Shown here: positions 16,105 through 23,977 of the stretch, piece by piece
Layout: each line of letters begins with the position of its first letter
Numbering within the stretch: the first letter of the stretch is position 1
Assembly (NCBI GenBank): GCA_030040155.1
Contig: JASHUG010000366.1
Coordinates: 1-37,199 of the forward strand
Source of the DNA: Streptosporangiaceae bacterium
Lineage (GTDB): Bacteria; Actinomycetota; Actinomycetes; Streptosporangiales; Streptosporangiaceae
Direction of reading: 5' to 3'
Length of the DNA stretch: 37,199 bases
Notes under the pieces: model-generated
What the model was told of the DNA's origin: nothing
Seen by the model: only the letters and a program-made list of their open reading frames with translations
Databases searched by the model: none
Translations under genes and position numbers: made by a program

Positions 16105-16741
16105 CCGGCTGGCTCCCCGACATGCGCGCGGACAGCGTGTCCAGCCCTTCGCCGGACAGGTCCTTGAGCGCAGCGGATCGTCCCGTCATCACCAGCAGCA
16201 GGGAGATCGCCGGCCCGGTCACCTCCGGGCCGTCGCCGGTGCTCCAGTCCGCATCGGTCGCGCGCAGCCGCAGCCCGGCGATCCGCTTCTTGGTGCCGAG
16301 GAGCATGTTCGAGCCCTTATAGAAATCTGCGACTTTGGTCACCGAGGCCTCCGGGTACTCGCGGATGATGAACAGCGGCCGGCGGATGTCCTCGGAGTGG
16401 ATCAGCGCCTCGCCGAGCCAGGCGTCCGCCGGGCCTGGCGGGTGCGTGGTGGCGCCTATGAGCCCGCGAAACGCGGCTAGTCCCTCGGTCGGCGTGCCGG
16501 CAGTCTCGCGCTGCACGTCCTTCTGGGTCATGGCGTTGAAGTTGAAGCCGGCGCGGGCGAAGTCCAGGAAGAACGTGGGCGGCGTCTTCCTCGCGGTGGC
16601 GGTCATGTGCCCGAGCACGTCGCGCACGGACCAGTGTGAGCACAGTGACGGCGTCCGCCACTTGTCGTCGTCAAGGCCGGCCAGGTCATCGGCCAGCGTC
16701 TCGCGTTCGGTCTGGATAATCGGCCACAGGCTTCCTGCCAT
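16097..16741 (-). CDS. Maleylpyruvate isomerase/mycothiol-dependent (DinB-like) family protein
   Basis: A 214-residue protein. The N-terminal MDMPI_N/DinB-like four-helix bundle is shown by a WP-type start (SLWPIIQTERETLADDLAGLDDDKWRTPS, pattern), then CSHWSVRDVLGHMTA with the first metal histidine and GEALIHSEDIRRPL with the Glu/His pair. The C-terminal part (TDADWSTGDGPEVTGPA) is the usual small alpha-beta domain. Family members use mycothiol as cofactor, which fits an actinobacterium. The ATG at 16741 was chosen because family similarity begins there; the frame is open upstream but antisense to another gene. It overlaps DUF3052 by 8 bases. The substrate is unknown. Confidence 0.87.
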   Translation of the reverse strand: MAGSLWPIIQTERETLADDLAGLDDDKWRTPSLCSHWSVRDVLGHMTATARKTPPTFFLDFARAGFNFNAMTQKDVQRETAGTPTEGLAAFRGLIGATTHPPGPADAWLGEALIHSEDIRRPLFIIREYPEASVTKVADFYKGSNMLLGTKKRIAGLRLRATDADWSTGDGPEVTGPAISLLLVMTGRSAALKDLSGEGLDTLSARMSGSQPVA

Positions 16742-16838
16742 GTGCAACCACCCCCAGTACGGCGCCTCAATTGGCGACTCCGGACCCGTTCCCAAGCTTG
16801 ACAGGTCCGGCCGTCGCCGGCAGCAAATGCCCCGCGGG

Positions 16839-17390
16839 TCAGAAGGCGAAACCGCCGGGTTTGCCGTTGCGGTCAGCGATGAGCCCGGCCATCGTCGCGA
16901 TCGCGATCTCGGCGGGCGCCCTGGAGCCGATGTTGAGTCCGATCGGGCGGTGTACTCGGGCGATCTCCTCGGCTGGCACGCCAAGCTCGGCGAGCGCCTG
17001 CACGTGCGGACCCTCATGCCGCGGATTGCCCATGATGCCCACCCACCTGGCCTTGCCGGCCAGGGCGTCGCGCAGTTGCGGGCCGAGTTCATCCCGGTGG
17101 TGATCGGTGACCACCACATCCGCGGTGCCGGGGGCGAAGGCGTCGATGCTGTCCGCCAGTTCGCTGCCATCGGCCTTGGCCGCCGCTGCGCGTTCGGGGT
17201 CGGGCTCTATCAGCACCGCCCGATAGCCCGCGTCGCCCGCGTACCTGAGCAGGAATCCGGCAACCGGCGTCGCGAACACCGCGACCAGCACCTTGTCCTC
17301 GACCACCGGTTCGGCCCGGCCATGAGCAACGTCGCAGTTGGGGTCGTGCTCGTGATCATGCTCGTGCTCGTGGGTGTGAGCCTCAGCCAT
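16839..17390 (-). CDS. XdhC-type Rossmann protein with His-rich N-terminus
   Basis: A 183-residue protein equivalent to the C-terminal XdhC Rossmann domain alone: VLVAVFATPVAGFLL, VLIEPDP, ADVVVTDHHRDELGP, WVGIMGNPRHEG, and HRPIGLNIGSRAPAEIAIA. Full-length XdhC proteins also have an N-terminal CoxI/XdhC domain, absent here. XdhC binds molybdenum cofactor and supports its sulfuration before insertion into xanthine dehydrogenase family enzymes. The first residues (HTHEHEHDHEHD) form a metal-binding-like tract. The start is uncertain: a GTG two codons upstream (17396) or an ATG at 17465 are alternatives. It is divergent from the molbindin gene and may serve the hydroxylase at 1-3463. Confidence 0.82.
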   Translation of the reverse strand: MAEAHTHEHEHDHEHDPNCDVAHGRAEPVVEDKVLVAVFATPVAGFLLRYAGDAGYRAVLIEPDPERAAAAKADGSELADSIDAFAPGTADVVVTDHHRDELGPQLRDALAGKARWVGIMGNPRHEGPHVQALAELGVPAEEIARVHRPIGLNIGSRAPAEIAIATMAGLIADRNGKPGGFAF

Positions 17391-17504
17391 GGTCACGAGC
17401 TTGCCACCGGGGCAGCAGCCGGGCAAATGCTCGGTGGCACCGTGCTGGCCCGGATCGCGGCACAATAGTCGGCGATGCCTGCTGCGGAGAACGGAGCGAT
17501 GACA

Positions 17505-17714
17505 ATGCGGCTCAGTGCGCGCAACAAGATTCCGGCGAGGGTGACGGGGATCACCAGAGGCGAGGCAACTGCCAACGTGACGATGGACGCGGGCGGCGTC
17601 CGGCTCGTCGCTTCCATCACCGTCGAGGCCGCGGCGGAACTCGGCCTGGCCGAGGGGAGTGAGGTCACCGCGGTCATCAAGGCCTCGGACGTGATCGTGG
17701 CGGTGCCGGACTAG
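17505..17714 (+). CDS. Molbindin (Mop/TOBE domain) protein
   Basis: A 69-residue protein that is a single Mop domain: MRLSARNKIPARVTGI at the start, ANVTMDAGGVRLVASIT in the middle, LGLAEGSEVTAVIKASDVIVAV at the end. Such proteins form hexamers that bind molybdate or tungstate and buffer its supply. Three in-frame ATGs are present at 17475, 17499 and 17505; GGAG at 17493-17496 stands eight bases before 17505, where family similarity starts, while 17499 has GGAG nine bases upstream. It is divergent from the XdhC-like gene, consistent with a shared molybdenum function. Confidence 0.88.
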   Translation: MRLSARNKIPARVTGITRGEATANVTMDAGGVRLVASITVEAAAELGLAEGSEVTAVIKASDVIVAVPD

Positions 17715-17761
17715 TCATCTGGTGCCGGTGGCTCGACTGTCGGGGTGCGCGACGGGGGTGG

Positions 17762-18394
17762 TCAGCCGGGCCGGCGCGGTGCGCGGCGCAGCCACTGCCA
17801 GAAGGTGCGGCGCGGACCCCGTACCTTGACGTTCCCGCCAAGCAGCTGACCGGCCACCAGAACCGTCAGGTTGACGGGTGCCTCCGGCGACGCCGGGCGG
17901 TTGTGCACGTTGCCGCCGACCATGGCGACCTCGCTGGTATCAACGACCACGCCCGGCCTGGTCACGATGGTGAGGTTGCCGCCGCGCACGACTACGTCCA
18001 CCTGGACCACGTCGGCGGTAATCACTGCGTCGGTGAAGTCGAGCTTGACGTTGCCGCCGGTGACGGCGGCCTCGATGCGCTTGGGCACGACCCAGCGGCC
18101 GACCTGCACGGCGTTACCGCCGTGGTGCACCATCCGCAGGACATCCTTGGGCTTGGCCACGGCGGCGGCGGTCCCGACTGCGGGCGGCAGGTCCTCCGTC
18201 AGCACGGCCAACTCCCGGTAGGTTCGCGCGGTGAGTGCTGCCTCCAGCCGCTCGTCGAGTTCCTCCGCGGTGAGCCGGCCGTCACCGGCAGCGATCCTCA
18301 GCTGCTCGACAACGCGATCGCGGTCGGCATGGGAGGCCCGCAGCTCTGGCCGGGCGTCGTCGGGCTGCCCGCCCGGGGCCAAGTCACCACTCAC
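17762..18394 (-). CDS. DUF1707 (SHOCT-like) and LiaF-C-type protein
   Basis: A 210-residue protein. The DUF1707 domain covers about residues 18-75: RASHADRDRVVEQLRIAAG, DGRLTAEELDERLEAALTARTYREL. The C-terminal half has glycine-asparagine turns in repeated strands (GGNAVQVG, GGNVKLDF, GGNLTIV, GGNVHN, LGGNVKVRG), as in the cell-wall-stress protein LiaF. The GTG at 18394 is preferred because the homologous part begins there and a longer frame from 18502 would translate a tandem DNA repeat. No strong ribosome site is visible. A sensor or scaffold role at the envelope is inferred. It lies downstream of the phosphosugar mutase on the same strand, separated by 124 bases containing that repeat. Confidence 0.83.
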   Translation of the reverse strand: MSGDLAPGGQPDDARPELRASHADRDRVVEQLRIAAGDGRLTAEELDERLEAALTARTYRELAVLTEDLPPAVGTAAAVAKPKDVLRMVHHGGNAVQVGRWVVPKRIEAAVTGGNVKLDFTDAVITADVVQVDVVVRGGNLTIVTRPGVVVDTSEVAMVGGNVHNRPASPEAPVNLTVLVAGQLLGGNVKVRGPRRTFWQWLRRAPRRPG

Positions 18395-18408
18395 CCGACA
18401 CACTTTAT

Positions 18409-18483
18409 GGCCGGAACGGGTTGTTCGTGCGGAAGCAAGTTTCTCCGGCCGGAACGGGTCGTTCGGAAGCAGCCGGTTTCTCC
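18409..18483. repeat. Two imperfect tandem copies of a 37-38 bp element
   Basis: Copy 1 (18409-18446) and copy 2 (18447-18483) both begin GGCCGGAACGGGT and end TTTCTCC. Each contains a GAAC-N5-GTTC dyad (18414-18426 and 18452-18464), with starts 38 bases apart. The element lies immediately upstream of the DUF1707 GTG start and downstream of the phosphosugar mutase stop, so it could be a double binding site. N5 rather than N4 separates the arms, unlike the LexA box. Confidence 0.75.
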
Positions 18484-18518
18484 CGACGGGGGCCGTGCAC
18501 AACTGGCCGTTCGAGCGA

Positions 18519-20327
18519 TCATGCCAGTAGCTGGGCGGCCGCCGCGCGCAGAGCGTCCATCCGCGCGGCCGCGTCCCGGCGGGCTTCGCTCAGCTCGCCG
18601 TGGCTGACCGGCTGAACGACCTCGAGGTAGGCCTTGATCTTGGGCTCGGTCCCGCTGGGCCTTATCACCACTCGCGCGCTGGGCATCTGGTAGCTCAGCA
18701 CGTCGGCCGAGGGCAGATCCCAGCTGCCGCCGGTGTAATCGGTGATCGCCGTGACCGGCTCTCCGGCGAGCTCCGCCGGCCCGATCGCGCGCAGCCGCGC
18801 CATGACCTCGGTCGTCGTGGCGCAAGGCAGACTCAGCTGCTCGGTGAGGTGCACGCCGTGACTGACCTCCAGGGCGCTGTAGGCATCGAAGAGTGACTCG
18901 CCGGCCGACCTTGCGACCGAGGCCAGGCTGAGCACCGCGAGCGCTGCGCTGATGCCATCCTTGTCCCTGACGACGTTGCCGATGTCGTAACCGAGCGCTT
19001 CCTCGTACCCGAAGGCGAACCGGATGCCCTCCCGCAGGTCGGCCGCTCGCGCAATCCACTTGAAGCCGGTCAGGGTCTGCGCATACTGGGCGCCTGCGGC
19101 CGCCACGATCCGCGACAGCAACGTGCCCGACACGATCGTCGACACGAACAGCTGCTCGTCGAGCTTCGTGGCCGGATCGGACGACATCCGCCGCAGGAGG
19201 AAGGCTCCGAGCAGCGCGCCCACCTGGTCGCCGGTGAGCACCCGCCAGCCGCCCGGCACATCGGCATCGGGCACCGCGACCGCGAGCCGGTCTCCGTCCG
19301 GGTCGTTCGCGATGACCAGGTCGGCGGCCGAGCGGCGGGCCTGGGCCAGGGCAAGGTCGAGGGTGCCCGGCTCTTCCGGGTTGGGAAAGTTCACGGTCGG
19401 GAACTCGGGGTCGGGCTCGAACTGAGCCGCCACCACATCGGGCGCGGGGAATCCGGACTGCTCGAACGCGCGCAGCGCCAGGCGGCCGGCCACCCCGTGC
19501 AGCGGCGTGTAGACAAACCGGAGCCAGGCCGCGCTGGCGGGCGGCGGTGCGATCGCGCAGACCGCGTCGAGGTACGCCTGCTCGAGTTCGTCCCCCGGCC
19601 TGCCGATCAGCGGGTCGTCGTCGGCCGCCACCGGCACGGCGGAGACGGGCCCGACCCCATCGATCAGCGCTTCGATCTCGGTGTCGGCCGGCGGCACAAT
19701 CTGCGCGCCGTCGCTCAGGTACAGCTTGTAACCATTGTCAGCGCGCGGGTTGTGGCTTGCGGTGATCATGACCCCTGCTGCGGCAGCCAGCCTGGGCACT
19801 GCGAACGCGAGGAACGGGGTAGGCATCCGGCCGGGCAAGGCATGCACCCTGATGCCCGCTCCGGCAAGCACGCGAGCGGTCTGCCGCGCGAACTCGTCGC
19901 TGCGGTGGCGCGCGTCATGGCCGATGACGACGCCGGCCTCGGCCGCGGATTGGCCGCGGTCAAGCAGCCAGCGCGCGAGCGCGGCCGTGGTCCTTGTCAC
20001 GGTCACGTGATTCATCCGGCCCGGGCCCGCGCCGACGGCGCCGCGCAGCCCGGCCGTGCCGAACTGCAGCCTCCCCGCGAACCGGTCGGCCAGTTCTGCC
20101 GCGGCTTCCGGGCTGGCGTCGGCCTCGGCCAGCAGGCTGGACAGCTCCGATCGGTCGCGCTCGTCGGGATCGGCGGCGAGCCATGCGGACGCCTGCGCGC
20201 GCAGTTCGTCGGAGACGGCACTGTCTGCCCGCGCTGACGGGCGGCGCTCTCGGTCCCCGCTGGCGCCGTGGCCGCCGCCTCGTGCTGACCAAGACCCAGC
20301 TGGCGGCTCGTGCTGGCTCGATACCAC
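18519..20327 (-). CDS. Phosphosugar mutase (phosphomannomutase/phosphoglucomutase/phosphopentomutase type)
   Basis: A 602-residue alpha-D-phosphohexomutase. The four active-site elements are visible: TASHNP with the phosphoserine, DPDGDR for the metal, GYEEALGYD for sugar binding and RPSGTEPKIKAYLE for phosphate binding. The GTG at 20327 starts one base after the PNP stop, with GAGG nine bases ahead inside the PNP end. That gives a 35-residue low-complexity N-terminal extension; family similarity starts near SDELRAQASAWL, where the codon is GTC and cannot start. Together with PNP it would isomerise the ribose 1-phosphate released from nucleosides, or feed sugar-nucleotide synthesis. The exact sugar is not decided by sequence. 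Confidence 0.93.
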   Translation of the reverse strand: MVSSQHEPPAGSWSARGGGHGASGDRERRPSARADSAVSDELRAQASAWLAADPDERDRSELSSLLAEADASPEAAAELADRFAGRLQFGTAGLRGAVGAGPGRMNHVTVTRTTAALARWLLDRGQSAAEAGVVIGHDARHRSDEFARQTARVLAGAGIRVHALPGRMPTPFLAFAVPRLAAAAGVMITASHNPRADNGYKLYLSDGAQIVPPADTEIEALIDGVGPVSAVPVAADDDPLIGRPGDELEQAYLDAVCAIAPPPASAAWLRFVYTPLHGVAGRLALRAFEQSGFPAPDVVAAQFEPDPEFPTVNFPNPEEPGTLDLALAQARRSAADLVIANDPDGDRLAVAVPDADVPGGWRVLTGDQVGALLGAFLLRRMSSDPATKLDEQLFVSTIVSGTLLSRIVAAAGAQYAQTLTGFKWIARAADLREGIRFAFGYEEALGYDIGNVVRDKDGISAALAVLSLASVARSAGESLFDAYSALEVSHGVHLTEQLSLPCATTTEVMARLRAIGPAELAGEPVTAITDYTGGSWDLPSADVLSYQMPSARVVIRPSGTEPKIKAYLEVVQPVSHGELSEARRDAAARMDALRAAAAQLLA

Positions 20328-20328
20328 G

Positions 20329-21162
20329 TCAGCCGACCTCGGGCAGGATCGTGGCCAGCAAAGCGCCCAACCGTGCCGCCGCCGTCCGCGCGGTCGCGAG
20401 CACGTCGCCGTGGTCAAGCTTCTGGTCGGAGAGTCCGGCAGCCACGTTGGTCACCAGTGACAGGCCAAGCACCTGCGCGCCGAGATGACGCGCAGCGATC
20501 GCCTCCAGGACGGTGGACATGCCAACGAGATCGGCGCCGGCCGTGCGCAGCATCCGTATCTCCGCCGGAGTCTCGTACTGCGGGCCAGGCAGCGCCGCGT
20601 ACACGCCCTCGGCCAGCTCAGGATCACGCTCCCGCGCCAGCGTTCGCAGCCGGGCCGAATACACCTCCGTGAGGTCGGTGAACGGTGATGGTCCATCGCC
20701 CGTGAGCGACAGGCCGGTCAGCGGCGACTGGCCGGTCAGGTTGAGGTGATCGCTGATCAGCACCGGCTGCCCGGGTTGCAGGCCAGACCGGATGCCGCCG
20801 GCCGCGTTCGACAGCACGATGGTGGCGCAGCCCGCGGCTATCGCGGTCCGCACTCCATGCACGACGGCGGCGGGGGAGTGCCCCTCGTACAGGTGCACCC
20901 GGCCGAGGAACACCAGCACACGCAGGCCGCCGATGCGCACCAGGCGGACGGCTGGGACATGGCCGGGAACTCGCGGCTCGGGAAAGCCGCCGAGCTCGGC
21001 CAGCGGAACTTCGCACTCGGCCGGCCCGAGGGCGTCGGCTGCGGGTGCCCAGCCCGAACCAAGCACGACCGCAACGTCATGCTGGGTCTGCCTGGTCCGC
21101 TCCGCGAGCGCGGCCGCGCTCGCGGCAGCTACGGCGAATGGATCCCCGCTCTGTTCAGGCAC
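20329..21162 (-). CDS. Purine nucleoside phosphorylase
   Basis: A 277-residue trimeric-type purine nucleoside phosphorylase (PNP/MTAP family 2). Visible motifs are VLGSGW near residue 33, GRVHLYEGH for phosphate binding, [19 protein letters not shown], and [16 protein letters not shown], the base- and ribose-binding segment. It splits inosine or guanosine with phosphate into base and ribose 1-phosphate. The stop lies one base before the GTG of the phosphosugar mutase, so the pair is a salvage operon. The gene before it on this strand is a small RHH protein, 97 bases away with a hairpin between. Confidence 0.95.
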   Translation of the reverse strand: MPEQSGDPFAVAAASAAALAERTRQTQHDVAVVLGSGWAPAADALGPAECEVPLAELGGFPEPRVPGHVPAVRLVRIGGLRVLVFLGRVHLYEGHSPAAVVHGVRTAIAAGCATIVLSNAAGGIRSGLQPGQPVLISDHLNLTGQSPLTGLSLTGDGPSPFTDLTEVYSARLRTLARERDPELAEGVYAALPGPQYETPAEIRMLRTAGADLVGMSTVLEAIAARHLGAQVLGLSLVTNVAAGLSDQKLDHGDVLATARTAAARLGALLATILPEVG

Positions 21163-21188
21163 GCACGCCTCCGCCCGTTACGTGACTA

Positions 21189-21207
21189 ACCGGCCTTTCT
21201 CGCCGGT
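21189..21207. terminator. Candidate hairpin between RHH and PNP genes
   Basis: ACCGGC (21189-21194) and GCCGGT (21202-21207) form a 6-bp stem with a 7-base loop, between the end of the RHH gene and the PNP start on the minus strand. It could end the RHH transcript, but it is short and has no clear U-tract. Confidence 0.3.
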
Positions 21208-21259
21208 CATGGCGATGATGGTAGCGAGCGCGGCGATCTCGACTGCCAACGGATGCGCC

Positions 21260-21553
21260 TCAGGTTCGCTCCGGGCGACAGCGGTGCGCCGCGGCCAGAG
21301 CCCGGCTGATCCGCGCGGTCATTTCGGCCCATGCCGCCTCGTCGGGCAGCGGGATCGTGGCCCTGGCCCGAATATCGGGCGGGATCGGGCCGTAGGCGGC
21401 TAGTTCCCACAGCAGTTCGGCGAGCAGGTCCTGGTGCAGGCGCTCCTGGACGGCACCGAATACGTACTGGCTGAATCCGCCGGCATCCGTCCGGCGCATG
21501 ACGGCACCCACCAGGTCGGCCGGCAGTGAGACGCTAACCTGAACCATGCGCAT
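21260..21553 (-). CDS. Small ribbon-helix-helix (CopG/ParD-like) protein
   Basis: A 97-residue protein. MVQVSVSLPADLVGAVMRR then GGFSQYVFGAVQERLHQDLLAELLWEL matches the RHH pattern of actinobacterial antitoxins: a beta strand, then two helices, then an acidic tail. PIPPDIRARA and the rest of the C-terminus are typical of a toxin-binding region. No toxin gene is seen on either side; the 97 bases downstream are non-coding. The start is ambiguous among a GTG at 21568 and ATGs at 21553 and 21547, none with a convincing ribosome site. It is divergent from the LLM oxidoreductase, which it might regulate; that is a guess. Confidence 0.7.
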   Translation of the reverse strand: MRMVQVSVSLPADLVGAVMRRTDAGGFSQYVFGAVQERLHQDLLAELLWELAAYGPIPPDIRARATIPLPDEAAWAEMTARISRALAAAHRCRPERT

Positions 21554-21660
21554 GCTGCCGAGGTTCACCCAGGCATGCTATCGCCGGAATTGGCGGCTAA
21601 GCGCGGACCACTGCAATCCGCTCAGCGGTAGCAATGCACTTCCGCGCTACGATGCCGGTC

Positions 21661-22599
21661 GTGCGCTATGGCATCGTGATCCTTCCCGACCAGCGCTGGC
21701 AGCGGGCGGAGCGACGGTGGCAGCTCGCCGAGCAGTACGGCTTCGCGCACGCCTGGACCTACGATCACCTGGGCTGGCGTGACCTGGTCGACGGGCCGTG
21801 GTTCGACGCGGTACCGACGCTGACCGCGGCGGCGATGGTGACGTCGCGGATCGAGCTGGGCACGCTCGTAGCCTCGCCCAACTTCAGGCACCCGGTGAGC
21901 TTTGCCCGCCAGCTCACCGCGCTGGATGACATCAGCGGCGGCCGGTTCGTGCTCGGCCTGGGCGCCGGCGCGGGACCGCCGAGCTTCGACGCAGCCGTGC
22001 TCGGCGGTCCGCCCATCTCCGGCCGGGCGCGGATCGACCGCTTTGCCGAGTTCACCGAGTTGCTCGACCTGCTGCTGCGCACCGACCACGTCACCTGGCG
22101 TGGTCAGTATTACGAGGCCGTCGATGCGCGGAACCAGCCTGGCTGCGTGCAGGCTCGACCGGGCCCCGGCTGGCGCTTGGGCCCGGCGCCGGATGCTGGC
22201 CAAAACCACTGGCCGCGGCTGCCGTTCGTGGTGGCGGCCAACGGCGCGCGCTCGATTGGCCTGGCCGCCCGGTTCGGCGAGGGCTGGGTCACGACCGGCA
22301 CCCGGCGCGACAGTCCGCCCGACTGGTGGAGGTCGGTGGCCGAGGTCGCCGCCCGGTTTGACGAGGCGCTCGCGGTCGCGGGGCGGGCGCCGCAGCTGGT
22401 GCGCAGGTACCTTTCGCTAGACGCGTCCGGTACCTATGCGCTGTCGAGCGCGGCGTGCTTCGCGGAAGCGGCGGGCCGGGCGGGCGAGCTCGGGTTCACT
22501 GACGTGATCACGCACTGGCCACGGCCGTCCGGCTGGTACGCGGGCAAGGAGTCCGTGCTGGAGACGGTGGCCGCGCAGATGACCGCCGGGGCTCGCTGA
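21661..22599 (+). CDS. LLM class F420/FMN-dependent oxidoreductase
   Basis: A 312-residue TIM-barrel protein of the luciferase-like family. VRYGIVILPDQRWQ begins the first strand; WTYDHLGWRD, FDAVPTLTAAAMVTSRIELGTLVASPNFRHPVSFARQ (pattern) and LTALDDISGGRFVLGLGAG are typical. The length is normal. In actinomycetes many such proteins use coenzyme F420. No ribosome site precedes the GTG at 21661, but TACGAT (21648-21653) lies seven bases before it, as expected for a leaderless transcript; ATGs at 21652 or 21634 are alternatives. The substrate is unknown. Its last 183 bases are antisense to the 3' tail of the AI-2E permease gene. Confidence 0.9.
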   Translation: MRYGIVILPDQRWQRAERRWQLAEQYGFAHAWTYDHLGWRDLVDGPWFDAVPTLTAAAMVTSRIELGTLVASPNFRHPVSFARQLTALDDISGGRFVLGLGAGAGPPSFDAAVLGGPPISGRARIDRFAEFTELLDLLLRTDHVTWRGQYYEAVDARNQPGCVQARPGPGWRLGPAPDAGQNHWPRLPFVVAANGARSIGLAARFGEGWVTTGTRRDSPPDWWRSVAEVAARFDEALAVAGRAPQLVRRYLSLDASGTYALSSAACFAEAAGRAGELGFTDVITHWPRPSGWYAGKESVLETVAAQMTAGAR

Positions 22600-23841
22600 C
22601 GGGCCCAGGCAATCGCCGGCAGCCGCGTCGGCTCGTGTCGTAGCCCGGTGCGGGACCCCGCGCGTAATCCGTTGGCGCGCTGGAGCTAAGGGCGACTCGT
22701 GATCAGGAGGGTCGGCAGAGACGGGTTGCGGGGGAGCTTGCCCGAGTTCGCGGACCACCACCTGAATGGCTCCGGCCGCCGGAATGGCCAGGAGCGCCGC
22801 TACGAACGCTCCGAAAATGCTGCCGATCCAGTCACCGACGTATACGGCCACGAGAATCGAGACGAGCACCAGAAGCGGGTTGATCTTGACGGTCCGGCTC
22901 ATCACGACCGGGTTCAGGACGTGGTTTTCGATCTGGGTATATATCACGAACACCACTAGGGTCACGATGCCGGCGGTCAGTGAGTGGGCGGCTGCGAACA
23001 GCACCACTGGGATGCCAGCCAGGGCACCGCCAATCATCGGCAGGAAGTCGACTAGTGCCACCCAGAGCGCCCACAGAACGGCAAATGGAACTCCGAGCAG
23101 CAGCAGGGTAAGGAGCACCACTACCCCGGCAATTACCGAAGTCGCGATGTCGCCAAGCATGTAACCGCCGACGGCGCGATTGACATCATGTGCGATCTGG
23201 AGGTAGCGGGCTGCCCGGTCGGCGGGAACCAAGCGCAGAAGGCTGGCCCGAATCTTCGGGCCCTCGAGCAGGAAAAGCACGACGAGCACGAACAGAACAA
23301 ACAGATTGAAGAGCAGAGCAAGGGCGCCTTTGCCAAAGCTGAGAGCCGGCCTCGCCAGTCCCTGACCGATCTTGACCAACCTAGGTTCGTTAGTACGTAC
23401 CCATCGCTGAATGTGATATTGACGGACTATATGACCGATCAGGCCTCGGCCGTGCTCCGCATCGTGTACGTACGACGGCAGCGACTTCGCAAAGTGCGTC
23501 ACGCCGTTGACCAGCGGGTACCCGAAAGCGATGGCCAGGCCGGCGAAAACCAGCAGGGCCCACAAGACAACCAGCGCCACGGCCCAGCCGCGACGCCGGA
23601 TGCGCCAGTTTTGCAGGACTACGACCAGCGGATTCAAGATCAGCGTCACGAATCCCGCCACGAAGAACAGGAGAATCAGGTCGCGCAGCCGGTAAATAAC
23701 TAGCCCGGCGAGAGCGGCGGCGGCGACCGCCGCTACTGAGGTCACGATCGTTCCCAGCGGAATGCCTCTGGATCCCGCCGCGGCCCAAAGGCGAGTACGG
23801 CGGGAATTGGGTGGCGTGCGATCGTCCACCCCGCCAATCAT
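22417..23841 (-). CDS. AI-2E family transporter with unusual C-terminal tail
   Basis: A 474-residue membrane protein of the AI-2E/PerM family. Several hydrophobic segments are visible, with the family motifs GYMLGDIATSVIAGV, LLGVPFAVLWALWVALVDFLPMIGG (pattern), IYTQIENHVLNPVVMSRTVKINPLL (pattern). Family similarity ends near VVVRELGQ (about 22740); the remaining about 108 residues are Arg/Pro-rich, and the last 61 codons are antisense to the LLM gene. In a different frame a TGA and a TAG lie just after the core (about 22680-22700), so a lost stop by frameshift is plausible. The ATG at 23841 is the chosen start; one at 23853 is possible. The DNA appears less GC-rich than its neighbours. Actual substrates of this family vary (sodium/proton exchange, signal export). 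Confidence 0.82.
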   Translation of the reverse strand: MIGGVDDRTPPNSRRTRLWAAAGSRGIPLGTIVTSVAAVAAAALAGLVIYRLRDLILLFFVAGFVTLILNPLVVVLQNWRIRRRGWAVALVVLWALLVFAGLAIAFGYPLVNGVTHFAKSLPSYVHDAEHGRGLIGHIVRQYHIQRWVRTNEPRLVKIGQGLARPALSFGKGALALLFNLFVLFVLVVLFLLEGPKIRASLLRLVPADRAARYLQIAHDVNRAVGGYMLGDIATSVIAGVVVLLTLLLLGVPFAVLWALWVALVDFLPMIGGALAGIPVVLFAAAHSLTAGIVTLVVFVIYTQIENHVLNPVVMSRTVKINPLLVLVSILVAVYVGDWIGSIFGAFVAALLAIPAAGAIQVVVRELGQAPPQPVSADPPDHESPLAPARQRITRGVPHRATTRADAAAGDCLGPSASPGGHLRGHRLQHGLLARVPAGRPWPVRDHVSEPELARPARRFREARRARQRIGTGRV

Positions 23842-23919
23842 TACAGTCCGCATGCGCGCGCACGACAGCGACGCCGGGCAGATCGGCGGCCTTGAGGGCT
23901 GGCCGGTCGATTGACGAGC

Positions 23920-23962
23920 AACGAAAATCGCTGTGACCGCGGCCATGCCGCGGTCACAGCGA
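23920..23962 (-). terminator. Rho-independent terminator of the AIM24-lipoprotein operon
   Basis: A perfect 16-bp stem, TCGCTGTGACCGCGGC (23928-23943) with its complement at 23947-23962, closes a 3-base loop. On the minus strand it is followed directly by TTTTCGTT. It starts 16 bases after the lipoprotein stop. This is the clearest terminator in the window. Confidence 0.92.
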
Positions 23963-23977
23963 GTCCCCGTCCGCTTT

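Noticed and set aside
18409-18483. LexA/SOS boxes in the tandem element
   Set aside because: The arms GAAC and GTTC are separated by five bases, not four, and the downstream gene is not an SOS gene.
23188-23703. A Gln/Glu-rich plus-strand frame across the AI-2E gene
   Set aside because: It is the antisense image of hydrophobic transmembrane codons, which reads as polar residues.
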